From Didymella arachidicola (taxonomy: Eukaryota; Ascomycota; Dothideomycetes; Pleosporales; Didymellaceae): a stretch of DNA of 64,000 nt. The position numbers and the translations under genes are program-made. The stretch lies in contig CM049994.1 in NCBI GenBank assembly GCA_016630955.3, forward strand, positions 186,001 to 250,000, read 5' to 3'. Each line of letters opens with the position of its first letter. Within the stretch, counting starts at the first letter, position 1. Below the pieces are notes generated by a model, which worked only from the letters and a program-made list of their open reading frames with translations, searched no databases and was not told the DNA's origin. Positions 21,717-34,759 of this stretch are shown piece after piece.

Positions 21717-22455
21717 TGCGATGCTCTGAGCACCCTCAATCCCTCATGTGATCAGATAATGCTCGTATGAAATTTCGAAGCAGTGCGACAGCCGCTCGCG
21801 AGGAGACAAATTCGATTTGGCGGGAAACGGTTTAGAGCGCGGCCGCCAACAAGGGCAGTGTTATAGACTCAGCATATCTTCACCTGCTGCGGCCAGCGAT
21901 AGCCCCCCGTAGATCCCAAAGAGTATGTGGCCATTCTACGTAGGTTTAGCGGATGATAAGCGTAGCGCAGCGCGGGGTAACAGCTTTTTGGACAAACGCG
22001 ACTCGCGGTGCAGCATCCGAAAGATAAACGGAATGGTCGGGTAGTGTTGCCCAGGCACAAGGAGTTCATGTTTGGCACGTGCGAACAGCTCAATTTGCGA
22101 CCACTGAACGCAAGACAGGACACGCAGTTGGCGAGTTGTAATTGACGGAGAAGTTGTTGGAAATGGGCTTGGCATTCGATCACATGGTCACGTGCAGGGA
22201 CGAGAAGGGACGATACCGCAGCTGAGATAACACGAATGCGTCGCGTGGCCCAAGTCGTGAAACACGCAACACCAACCTCGACCAATCCACTCCAGACCTG
22301 GCGTTTGAAGTCGGCAGTTGGAACAGACCAAATTAGGACCATGGATATAACGAAAGCATTCATACCAGCCTTTTCGCCGACGTTCTGCTCTTGCGAGACT
22401 TAATGTAGGTAGTAAGTCAGACTGCGTGTCCTGTATCGACAATTCATTGGTACAT
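21717..22455. other. Intergenic region upstream of the second Zn2Cys6 gene
   Basis: About 740 bp between two minus-strand genes. It contains only overlapping short frames without family resemblance; a NotI-like GCGGCCGC stands near 21839. Confidence 0.4.
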
Positions 22456-24305
<1,850 letters not shown>

Positions 24306-25843
24306 ATGGGATCACCGGGCGAGACCGGTTGGAGGCGATTGAGTGTTGGTGTAATAGGAGGTGACATTGGCGGACTGGCCACTTCCATAGCATTGCGCCG
24401 AGCCGGCCACGATGTGGTCATATACGAACGTCACGACTTTGCCGGAGAAGCTGGCGCCTCAGTCTCATGCGCTGCCAATGGTACTCGCTGGTTACATGAA
24501 TGGGGATTTGACGTAAAAAAGGGCGACCCAGTCATATTGAAAAAACTCATCAACAGGGACTGGAAGACTGGCGAGCCGGTCAGTGTCTACGATCTCGATG
24601 ACTATGAAGAGCGCTGGGGATACGTTTACAACATGTTTCACCGGCAATATATGCACAAGATGCTCATGGACTGTGCGCTACAACAAGATGGAGAAGGGGC
24701 TCCAGCGGTCCTGAAGGTCAACCACGGCGTAAGTGCTCAAGCATGCTAGCTGTGTATATTGATCCTTAGCTGGGAAATGCTGACTCGAGCTTCAGTGTGA
24801 AACCATAGATCTGGAGTCTGGAACCATCACCTTCACGAATGGCACCCAGAGTCAACACGATCTGATCCTTGGAGCTGACAGCATTGGATCTGTCACACGC
24901 AAGATTATCGGCCTGAATCTCGAGAAACGACCGGCTGAGTCTAGCTGCTTACATGCTAATGTTTTGACCGAAGATGCTAGGAAGCTAGGGCTTGTAGACT
25001 ACTCTCTCAACAGCGCACTCGAATATTGGGGAGGGCAGGAGGGCAAGTGGGACAAGATTGTTCTGTCGCCTTGTAATGGAGGGGAGCTCCTGTCCTACTA
25101 CTGTTTCTTCCCACGCTCGGCAGGAGATTATGCAAACCACACCTGGGGAGGCGCAGATTTACCTGTTGAAGAGCTTCTTGCGCCATATCCCGAGCTCGAT
25201 GCTCAAGTCAAGGCACACCTCGCCATCGGCATCGAAATTCAACCATGGCGTCTGTGGGTCCACGAGCCTTATCCGTATCTCGTCAAAGAGAATGTTGCTT
25301 TGCTAGGAGATGCTGGACATCCGGTAAGATCGCTTCTGTATGATAAAAGCCAGTAGTAAGCTAACAGGAATCCGAAGATGATGCCCACCAAATTCAAGGA
25401 GCGTGCATGGCACTCGAAGATGCAGCAGCACTAGGCATTCTCTTCAACAAGGACTACTTTAGGGGAGATGTGAAGGACTCTCTCGCTGTGTATGAGAAAG
25501 TCCGCCTACCCCGCGCTACAAAAGTCCAGGCCTCAGCAGCCAAGGCTGCATATAACATCAATGAACGAATCGGTAATACAGCACTGCGATGCTAAAGGAC
25601 TGTACTTCGCTGACGCTGTTTCAAGGTTTCTCCAGCAACACATCATTCAGAAACTACAAAGTCGAGGATGAGAGAAAGAAGCTGACCATCGAAGAAATGA
25701 ACGCGTACGACATGTACAAAGACATCGACCAAGCTTTTGCAGAGCGGAGGGGTCTGCCCTACGAAGACACATACCTTCGAGGGTTACCGTTCGGCCTGAA
25801 ACTTTCGAACGGAATCACAATTGATCAGCATACTAAGCTGTAG
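24306..25843 (+). CDS. Salicylate-hydroxylase-like FAD monooxygenase, FAD motif altered
   Basis: Group A aromatic hydroxylase, 457 aa, like fungal salicylate 1-monooxygenases (salicylate to catechol plus CO2). Exons 24306-24728, 24796-25323, 25368-25572, 25626-25843. Later motifs are present: LILGADSIGSVTR (DG-type motif) and LLGDAGHP followed after the intron by DDAHQIQGACMALEDAAAL. The first FAD motif, however, reads VIGGDIGGLA instead of VIGAGIGGLA: Asp20 replaces the central invariant Gly of GxGxxG (codon GAC at 24363; a G-to-A change from GGC would explain it). This could weaken FAD binding. The rest of the frame is intact. Divergent from the decarboxylase gene. Confidence 0.88.
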
Positions 25844-28304
25844 TCCATAGAGTGTCACCATAATCAGAGCCCATCCAATCCTACGCTTTGTTTTCCCCGG
25901 GGTCTTGATCTTGTAGTTGGCGGCACTGTGGCAGTCCTGGAGTGTACTGATTGTAAGCAGGCAATGCAGGCATAACCTGTGCTTTGCACATAACCATAGA
26001 CAAACTTACATTAGTCGAACAATACCAGTCGTTTCCAAGACAGAATTTTGGTGAAGCAGTCTCGAGTTGAATTCAAAAGCCGGGAGCAAGGCTTTTACTT
26101 GCGAATATGTGGTTGTATAGTCTTAAATACGACTAATGATAGGTATTTACCTGCTGATATGGCGATCTGACATCATCATGAAACATCAGCGTAATGTCTC
26201 TTGATCCTCATCGCTGTTCGAGGGATCTATAGCACGAGCTCTGTCATCAGCTATCGACGACTGTATTTTCGCGGCACACTATCTCTGCCGAATATTACCG
26301 AACACCTCACAGTAAATAACGAAGGACTTTGCACATCGGATGACTTTTGTAGTAGAGTAATTGGTCCAGTTGGAATGGATTCAGCATCGGGACAGAGTTC
26401 TCAGAACCACCACGGGAACCGAACAGGTACGTACCATAGGTAGAACGATTATTGTCGTATCGTGTGGACTACCCTAAGGTCTGGTATAACGACTTAACAT
26501 CATTATGCTACACGTAGGAGCAGGTGTAGGTTTTAGAGTCTGCATTTGGCTCCTAATCTGCATATGTGAATTGGAATGGTAACCCAGAACTGCCTATCCT
26601 GACGCTTAGAGCTCACCCATGACGCATACCTTCCTAAAGTTTAGGGGCCGCGCAAAACATGAGAATCGCTTACCTATAATCTCATGGGAGAACGACCCTT
26701 CTTGGGGAATCAAGAGCTTCATTTAAACAGATGGAGACCCCATTTGATACAATTGAAGTGAGCGAAGAGGATTCCCACAGCTACAATAACTACTTAGCCA
26801 TCCCCATGGGACGACCAATAATTTGCACTATCTACGGGGAAGCCTTGCTGCGACTATTGTTAGTGGAAATAACCAGGGGCAGCTATCCACAAAGTGAGTG
26901 GCCACTAACGACGGCACCCGCGAACAAAAACAAGACAGCCTGGTAAACTTCAGGATATTGTGTTCGATGAGATGCAGACCGCTGCCGCCGTCCTTAGCAG
27001 GTCGGGGAGGTGACAGTTTGGTCACTCCTATCCTGACGTCATCTGGAACGCGTCACGCGTTTCGCGCATCCTCACAGCTCACGCCTCGATGTCCTTCCCT
27101 ATATGAAGCACCCGATCCATCCCGCCTCTTCGTAATGCAATATTCGCTGGAAGCTGATATTATCAGCAACATACTATCGAAGCACATACGTACTGCATGT
27201 GTCGTGGGAGTGGTCCCTGCAGCTCTGGTAACGTCGAACGCACTCCAGACCTTTCATCACTCACGATAGCGCTGACTCATGCACAAGACTCGACAATAGC
27301 ACGCTTCGCATTTTAGCTTTGGCACGCGCAATTTACTTGCTACGAATCTCACCACCAAAGTCCCTCGGCGTCAGCGGTGATTACGCATTAGTCCTAAACC
27401 GACCACCGCTACTTAACTCAGTGTGGGCTTTTTTTGTTGTTGGGGGGGGGGGGGGGGGGGGATAGCACGTCCAAGTCTAACTTTGAAGACTGCATTTGCA
27501 GAGGATAGCATGCCCGGGCCCAGGCTCGCTTCTGGACTTCCGAAACCCTACGGATTCCTGAGGCGAGGTTTAAGCGAGGATGCTGTGGTCGAGCAGCAGG
27601 TGGACATTGGGATTTCAAAAACAAGAATGTCATGCTCATCGTGATTGCGTCACTTACGGTCATACCCTAGATTGATATCTGCTTTCCCCGGTTGCCAAAG
27701 CGCTGAGGCGCCTGCGCTGCAGACATTCTTTTGAACACAGAGACTATTTTCTTTAGACAGCCCAGCTTCCACAACGCAGTTTACGCATCGATCTGGGTCC
27801 CCAGAGACCTTCGCTATTTTAAGAGCTCGACTCCAATCCAGGGAGATCGTTTGCGACTAGATGACTCGATTTTTGACGGTCAGCTGAAGCCGCTCGTTCC
27901 GTTCGGACGCCTTCTCTTCTACAGGGTCGCAACCACTGGGCAGAATCACTCTTTCATCCTAAGCGACTTCGTTTCCTTGAAGATGCTCATATTGGTTATC
28001 CCGTCGCATTACATGTGACGGTAGAAGTGCCACTTGTAACAGCAATAGCAATATCGGGCATGGGCTCGCTCTGATACTGACCTATCGTTCGCTTTCATGA
28101 CCATAGGATACGCCTCCCGGACGTGTAAAGTCATAAGGTAAGCTTATCCTCCCTATGGGATATCTGTAAGCAGTACAATAGCTGATCCATGTGATCTGCG
28201 TCAACGCTTTAAAACATCCCGCAAACGCTCGGAGCTTTGCCCTGTGACTTTACTTATACGCTCTGCGCTTCATTCCTCGAAGTCCACTCTGAAGCAGGCA
28301 CGTC
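25844..28304. other. Gene-poor 2.5-kb stretch within the cluster
   Basis: No supported gene between the salicylate-hydroxylase-like gene and the first P450. Only short, unrelated frames; a G20 homopolymer lies at 27442-27461. It could be the remains of a lost gene or transposon, but I could not identify one. Confidence 0.45.
27442..27461. repeat. Homopolymer run of 20 G
   Basis: Uninterrupted G tract preceded by a T-rich stretch. Length may be unreliable in the assembly. Confidence 0.9.
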
Positions 28305-30228
28305 ATGAATAAAGCTTTCGCTATTGTCATGGCTTCTCTAGCTCAATCTCAACCACCCCAACTGGCTATTACGAGCGGCATCCTCTTCGTCGGAGCCTTG
28401 CTATTATACAGATGGCTTTTACCCAAGCCCATCTCAGGCATTCCCTACAATGCTAAAGCCACAAAGTCAATCTTTGGAGACATCCCGGATCTGCTGAAAC
28501 ATAGCAAACAGGTGACAGATTGGATGGAAGGACATGTAAAGAGCTCATCGCACGTTGCTCAGACAGAGACTGACACAGTAGAACTTGCGGCATAATGCTC
28601 CGGTTGTTCAAGTCTTCCTCAACTTGTTCCAGAAGCCGGTGGTTATCATCAATGATTTTAAGGAGTCGCAAGATATTCTGATGCGGCGCGGCAAAGAGTT
28701 CGACAAGCCAGACATGATCAGCGATCTCCTCTACGGCATCGCACGCGAGCACCACACAACGTTGAAGTCAAACGATGAACGCTTCAAATCGCAGCGCAAA
28801 TGGCTGCAGGATCTAATGTCGCCGAATTTTCTTCATGGTGTCGCCGGTCCTCACCTTCACAAAACATTCACAGAGCTGATGTTGCTATGGCAAGAAAAGA
28901 TGAGACTCTCCGGTCCGGAACACCGTCCTTTCCCCATCAAGTCTGACATCAGTCATTCTGCACTCGAAGCCATCTGGGCGGCTCTGTTTGGTACCGGCGA
29001 GACGGCGACTATAACACAGCAACAGGTCGACCTGCTATCTCCCCTGACATCTGAGTCCGTCAAGACGCTTCCGGACGGCGCCCTAGAGTATCCCGAAGCG
29101 AGTCGGAGCCCAGCTTTCGATGCCATTCTGAGGTTAACTGACACGTTTGAAGGGGTAACTAAGTCTCCATTTCCTCTAATTTATGGCTGTTAGTTTCCTC
29201 ACGCTAGCAAATAACTACAGGCAGCTGATTGCTAGCCACTAGGGTTTTTACCTTTTAGATTTGCTCATCTGATATCGCTAAAGAACAACCTAATTATCGG
29301 CGAGATTCACAAAGCAGAGCGAAGATTGCACGACACCAATGGGGAACAAGGCAAGGTATTCAACGCCGTCGACCACATGCTTCATAGGGAAGCACAACAA
29401 GCTGCAAGAGAACACAAGGAGCCACGATTTTATTCCAAGCCCATGATTGATGAGGTATGTAGCTTCCAGAGACGTTGACTGAACCTGGCGCAAGCTAACG
29501 CCCTGCAGATCTTCGGCCTCCTCATTGCAGGACACGACACGACTGCGACCACAATAATGTGGACCATGAAATGGCTTGCTGGTGCACCGGATATTCAGTC
29601 CAAGCTACGTGACGAACTTCGCAAGTCGTACTCGGCTGCCTTTAACGAAGGTTGCGTTCCTACCGCCTACGAGATCACCAATACGACAGTTCACTATCTC
29701 GATGCTTGCATTGAAGAACTGGTTCGATGCAGCCAGACAGCTCCTATCACTTCACGTACAGCTTCTACCAATGCCATTGTTCTAGGCCATATCATTCCAA
29801 AGGGTACTCGGGTCATCATGATGGGGCGGTCTGCTGGCATTTTGAAGCCTTCACACAAGATTCCAGATTCTCTCCGCTCACCATCCTATCACAATGCAGG
29901 TGGCGGTAAGATCGGCGCCTGGGATGAGTCATCGCCCGAGGAGATGTTAGCATTCAACCCCGAACGCTGGCTCAAGACTGAGGCAGACGGTAGCAGAGTC
30001 TTCGATGCGACTCTTGGCCCTCACCTGGGCTTCGGTGCGGGCCCACGCGGCTGCTTCGGACGGAAGCTTGCGTACCTTGAGCTGAGATTGGCGATAGTCT
30101 TGGTGCTGTGGCACTTCGAGTTGCAAAAGGTGCCGGAGCACCTTGACAGCTACGAGCCGATCGAGCAGCTGACGCACAACCCGTTGCAATGCTATGTAAA
30201 GCTCGCGCCAGCCCCGCAGACGCTTTAG
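28305..30228 (+). CDS. Cytochrome P450 (membrane-anchored), first
   Basis: 589-aa microsomal P450 in four exons: 28305-28535, 28582-29188, 29243-29454, 29509-30228. N-terminal anchor AITSGILFVGALLLY. The junctions restore family continuity: MEGH-NLRHNAPVVQVF and PLIYG-WFLPFRFAHL, and the third joins MIDE to IFGLLIAGHDTT. I-helix AGHDTT, ExxR as EELVR (residues about 420), and the haem loop FGAGPRGCFGRKL with the thiolate Cys are intact. An alternative start at the second ATG (residue 9) is possible. Family not assigned; substrate unknown. Convergent with the next P450, 148 bp apart. Confidence 0.88.
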
Positions 30229-30376
30229 ATTGAAATATCTGACCAGAGTCGTGCCGGCGAAAGGGGGAGTGGGGAAGGGGGTCATTCGCATTCGGACTCT
30301 GCAAACACATTCCATAACATTGAATCTCAATAACTCGTGTCACATTGCTTCTTTGTACAGCAGTGCGTGGTGTAAT

Positions 30377-32027
30377 TCAAGCATCCTGGTTGCGCTCAGT
30401 GATCACTACCCACATGTTCTCTTGCACCCAGATGCCATTGTAGTTTGTTGACCTCCAAGGATGATCGGGCTCTGTGATAGCCCAGTCGAAGTGGCGTATG
30501 AGCTGTGAGCAAGTCAACCTAATCGTGATAAGCTTTAATACTACACGTACCTCGAAAATTGTCTTCGTAATCTCCAGCCAAGCGATAGGCTTGCCCAAGC
30601 ATTGGTACTTCCCGTAACCAAAGATCATCTCGGTCGTACGACGCATGGCAGTCAACTGATCTTCGTTCACTTCGTTCTCCTCCAGCAGCCAACGCTCAGG
30701 TCGAAAGTGGTCTGCGTCCTCGCCAAATATGGCTTTGTCGTGATGTACGCCCCAGGCATTGTAGCTGATGTCGGTACCGCCTGGTATAAAGTACTGCTTG
30801 CCTTCAACCGTGACTCGGTCTCCACCCCTGGGTACCTTCTTCGGGACAACATCTGTCACAGGAGGAAAGACGCGTAGTCCTTCTCGAACGACAGCTTGTA
30901 GATATGGAAGGTTTTTGAGCCCTTTGTCTTGGACAATGTTTGGTGCAGCCGGTGCAAGGCCAGATCGAACAGCATCATCAATCTCAGCTTGCAAACGGCG
31001 GTAGATGCGTGGGTGGGCTGCGAGATACAACATGGTCGTCCTGATTGCTGTAGCAGTGGTATCAGACCCGGCTAGGATCTGCAGCAGAGCCTCCGAGAAG
31101 AGATCTTCTCTCGTGAGACCATGGTTGATGAACGATGCCAACATGTCAGATCGGCCTTCAGTTGATTTCTCGAGTCGTGAATCAATCAGCTTGCGAGCTA
31201 CACTCATCATCTTACCAAAACCACTATTGTCTTTTTCCGAAGGACCGAGGAGGCGAGCAATCGGCGGCCATTGCATGTATCTAGTCAGACCAAGCGCAGC
31301 TGAAATGGCTACTATGGAGAGACCTTGCTCTCCTGATGTGATGTAGTCGTTCAAGTCAGCATCGGCCTTTAGGTCACCAAATGCTTGGCCGAAGCCAATA
31401 GTAGAGATAACATCGAGGGTAAAGTACTGAGCCTTCCGCGCAAGGTCCATTGGCTTGGACGCCATCGAAGTCGAGATATACTTGCTGCGAATTAGGTGTA
31501 GTAGTTCTTGTAATTGTCCATCGATATCTGGTTCCAGAGATAAGTTCTCTTTTCCTGAATAGCCAGCGGCCATCTGCTGCCTGCGCTTTGTGTGCTTCTC
31601 CTCATCAAGCTGACTGAACACATGGTCTTTGCCAGCTTCGAACCGAGTCGCAGCGTTGAACCAGTAAGACCGCGTGTACTGCGAGCGAACAGCGTTCATA
31701 TGCGCAAGCAGCTCAGGCGACGACGTGACCAACTCATTGGGACCGACTCGTGCGATGGGACTACTAGTATGAGCACGCCACGTTTCTGTACTACAAGGAA
31801 GCTATCCAAGCGACATACCCATAGCGGTCATTCACTTCTTTATACCTGAGATGCGACTGCAAGCTCAGAATTGCGCGAGAGTGCCAAAGTTCGGACCAGC
31901 CGGTACCGAAAGGACCGTGGAAGTGCCGAAGGCGGTTGTATTTGCGGTACTTGTCAGCGAGATAAAGAGCCACAATGACGGTCAGCAGTGACCACCGAAG
32001 TGCGTACAGCTGTGCCAGGAGAGACAT
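30377..32027 (-). CDS. Cytochrome P450 (pisatin-demethylase/benzoate-hydroxylase-like), second
   Basis: 515-aa P450 in three exons (minus strand): 32027-31819, 31763-30551, 30502-30377. N-terminal anchor WSLLTVIVALYLADKY; RYG-SPIARVGPNELV across intron 1 is the usual fungal 'YG.vvRigPNelv'. I-helix AGSDTTATA, ExxR in REGLRVFPP, PERF-type FRPERWL, haem loop FGYGKYQCLGKPIA with the Cys. It resembles fungal class P450s of the pisatin demethylase (CYP57-like) or benzoate hydroxylase type, which act on small aromatics; this fits the neighbouring decarboxylase and salicylate hydroxylase, but substrate assignment is inference. Divergent from the methyltransferase. Confidence 0.88.
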
Positions 32028-32405
32028 AACGAGTCAAGTGAAGACGAAGAGAAGAGAAGTCATCGTTCTAGCCGTGGAAGGTTTCATACTCGTAGAAGTC
32101 TCCTAATTTTAGGGCCCGTCATGTTGTCACGGCCTCGTTCTGGGTGGGGTGCAATGCTTTCGGCGCAACCGTTCTAGGTGAAGTTCCCGTGTCGAGCCTC
32201 CCGTCCCATAGGCCGCGCGGGACGGAAGTGATTTGCGGACCCTGCACCTGTCAACACCATAGGTTGTGTGGACCTACCAGCACGGGTGTACTATAATGTC
32301 GATTACTGCGCCGCATTGTTGCATAGGATCTTCACACCTTCACTATTTAATCCTGGCGCCCGCTGCCCGTTGTAGCCTGTCGCAACCTCTCTCGGACCTT
32401 CCACC
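32028..32405. promoter_or_regulatory. Divergent promoter, P450 / LaeA-like methyltransferase
   Basis: 378 bp between the two start codons. Contains a perfect 7-bp dyad CCGTCCC (32201-32207) / GGGACGG (32219-32225) with an 11-bp spacer, a candidate operator. Nothing else identified. Confidence 0.5.
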
Positions 32406-33796
32406 ATGAGTGAAGAGCAGCCTGCAGTCACTGTCGCTGTCGACGTAAGCTCATGTGATGCCTTAATTCGACTCCTAGAATGCTGATCGTTTGCAGGAGG
32501 ACTTGGATTCAACTTACGATGAAACAGACGGGTAGGTGTCGCGCATACTTCCAGATCACCTGGAAACGATTGTTGAGCATCGCGCAGGCAGAGCTATGCT
32601 ACTTCCCTATCTTCCAGTGTTGAAAGATACAAGTGGGAGAATGGGCGGCGTTATCACAGTTATCGTGAAGGGGGTTTGCACGCCTGAGCCCCTCCAGATT
32701 CGAAGTCTTGGCTGACGGTCGCAGCATACAACTTCCCAAATGACGGTAAGAAAGCCGTGCATGATCGCTGCACAAATCAATATTAAAGCGTTATAGAGAG
32801 AGAGCAGGATAGATTGGACCTGAGCCACCACATGTGCCTACTGCTTCTGGACGACAAGCTGCACCTCGCTGAGCTCCCAGAGGATCGAGCGATTCGAGTG
32901 CTAGACATTGGAACCGGCACGGGCATCTGGGCGATGGACATGGGCGACAAATACCCGAATGCAACCGTAATAGGAAACGAGCTGAGTCCAATACAGCCAA
33001 GGTGGTGAGTTGTATGCGCCTAGTGACTAGACCGGGCTGACCGCTGCCCAAGGGTACCGCCGAATGTCGCGTTCGAGATCGACGATGTCGAAAGCCCTTG
33101 GCCACCTCGAGAACCATTCGACTACATTCATAGTCGCTATATGCTTGGAAGCATACAAGACTGGCCAAAACTTCTGCGACAGTCATATGAGTAAGTTGCA
33201 CCACCGGAAACATTTCCGCAACAGATCATGAAGCTGATTAGTGAGGAATCTCGCCCCGGGTGGCTGGGTTGAGCTGCAGGATTTTAATACCCTGGCTTAC
33301 AGCGAAGATGAGAGTGCGCAAGACGACAATAAGGTCGTCGAGTTTTGTCGCGTGTTTAATGCAGCTTGCGATAAGATCGGCCGCAACGGTTCGCCGGGTC
33401 AGCACCTGAAAGGTTGGGTAGAAGAAGCCGGCTTCATCAACATACATCATGACGTACGAAAAGTGCCAATAGGACCATGGGCGAGGGACAAGAAGATGGT
33501 AATAGATTCCCATTTACTGAAGGAACATTGTTGACCTGATTCTAGAAACAAATTGGCGGTATTTTTCGGGTCAACCTCGAGGAGCTCTTGGAGGCCGCAC
33601 TTCTCGGCTTGCTGGTTCGAGTCGAGAATTGGCAGCCAGAGGAAGTCCAGGTCTTCATCGCACAGATCAAAGGAGCTCTGAGAGACAGGTCTGTTCATCT
33701 GATGGACGAATTGTAAGTGACATAATTTGCCATTTGCTGGAAATATGCTAACTTTGATCTAGCCATACAGTGTGGGCGCAGAAGCCTTTGAACTAG
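32406..33796 (+). CDS. LaeA-like SAM-dependent methyltransferase
   Basis: 316 aa in nine exons: 32406-32444, 32497-32531, 32618-32673, 32725-32745, 32797-33004, 33053-33190, 33246-33498, 33546-33712, 33763-33796. All phases agree. The product reads KWENGRRYHSYREG, AYNFPND, REQDRLDLSHHM, then SAM motif I VLDIGTGTGIWAMDM, GNELSPIQPRWVPPNV, NLAPGGWVELQDFN, and a closing HTVWAQKP, an order typical of fungal LaeA/UMTA-type proteins. LaeA itself is a global regulator of secondary metabolism; copies inside clusters may be local regulators or modify a small molecule. Exon 4 is only 21 nt. The intron before exon 7 uses the acceptor GTGAG rather than the nearer TTAG, judged by frame. Confidence 0.85.
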
Positions 33797-33925
33797 CGAG
33801 TTACTGTAGCACTTCCTATGCATCCACAGTAGCGCAACTGGAAACACATACCCAAATATTCATGCCCAGAACTAGTGCTTGCGCGCGATACTTGCGTCCC
33901 TCATGTCGAGATTCAGAACAGAGAC

Positions 33926-34261
33926 TCAATGTTCATTTACAGCATTGCGCTGTTGGGATGTCGCAAGACTCTGCGGTCTATGGCTGAGAGCGTGACTCGG
34001 TGTGTACGCTGCCTGCCCCATTTGCAAAGTATCGATCTGAATCGGAACCGGCGGCATAGGCAAGTCATCTGCCCAGTACATCGTAGGCCCGTCGAGTAAA
34101 ACAATGCCTTCTTCTCTCAACCGCCGCCATCTAGCCTTTCCATTGATATTTCGATAACATAGAAACGAGATGACTGCCAGAACCTGTGAGGTGATGATAC
34201 CAACAACCGTGATGAGGACGATGATAAGCTCTGGGTCGGTAGGAACGCTAGCGAGAGTCAT
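33926..34261 (-). CDS. Small single-pass membrane protein, hypothetical
   Basis: 111-codon ORF with ATG start. One strong transmembrane segment at residues about 12-36 (LIIVLITVVGIITSQVLAVI), then a basic stop-transfer stretch KARWRRLREE and a Pro-rich tail. No family recognised. TM-plus-basic pattern favours a real gene. Lies 3' of the methyltransferase on the opposite strand. Confidence 0.5.
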   Translation of the reverse strand: MTLASVPTDPELIIVLITVVGIITSQVLAVISFLCYRNINGKARWRRLREEGIVLLDGPTMYWADDLPMPPVPIQIDTLQMGQAAYTPSHALSHRPQSLATSQQRNAVNEH

Positions 34262-34474
34262 GTTGTATGGCAGTCACAACAATCAAATGACGCTGGTCCG
34301 AGATTGCTGGCAGTTGCGCTATCAAGGTTGAGGTGGTCGTGGGTAGCTGCGGGTAGAGGTGCAGTCGATGGGTCGTGAGCTAATTATGATCCGCGCGCGC
34401 CTTTGAAGTGAAAGGTCGAGGGTGTACCACGTATTCACGTCCCACGTCAATGGCATGATGAACCCCTACGCAAC

Positions 34475-34759
34475 TCAAGCCTTGTTGTACGCTTGCTCAA
34501 GCTCTGCGTAGAAGCCGTTCCTCTTTCGCGCTGCGTTGCGTTCCCATCTTAACTTCTCTTCTCTTCTCCTACGCTCTTTAGCGCGTTTGTGTACATTGCT
34601 CTGCATCTCGATCCACTCTTGTTTCGCGTTGTACTTCTCTTTCTTCTTGTGGTTATCGAGTAACTGCCTGAATAGTTTTGGGATGCCAAGGAAGTAGAAG
34701 AGGACGAAGTTGCCGAGTAAGATGCTCGAGATGAGAAAGCAAACAAGGGCCGTCCTCAT
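34475..34759 (-). CDS. Small membrane protein with charged coiled-coil tail, hypothetical
   Basis: 94 codons from the ATG at 34759. N-terminal hydrophobic segment ALVCFLISSILLGNFVLFYF (signal anchor) followed by a Lys/Arg/Glu-rich helix (EKYNAKQEWIEM, KRAKERRRREEKLRWE). No family recognised; the composition is unlike a chance ORF. It may be paired with the small membrane protein at 33926-34261 as both are minus strand, but no functional link is evident. Confidence 0.5.
   Translation of the reverse strand: MRTALVCFLISSILLGNFVLFYFLGIPKLFRQLLDNHKKKEKYNAKQEWIEMQSNVHKRAKERRRREEKLRWERNAARKRNGFYAELEQAYNKA

Noticed and set aside
27423..27663. ORFs reading through the G20 tract (poly-Gly or poly-Pro peptides)
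   Set aside because: Artefacts of the homopolymer.
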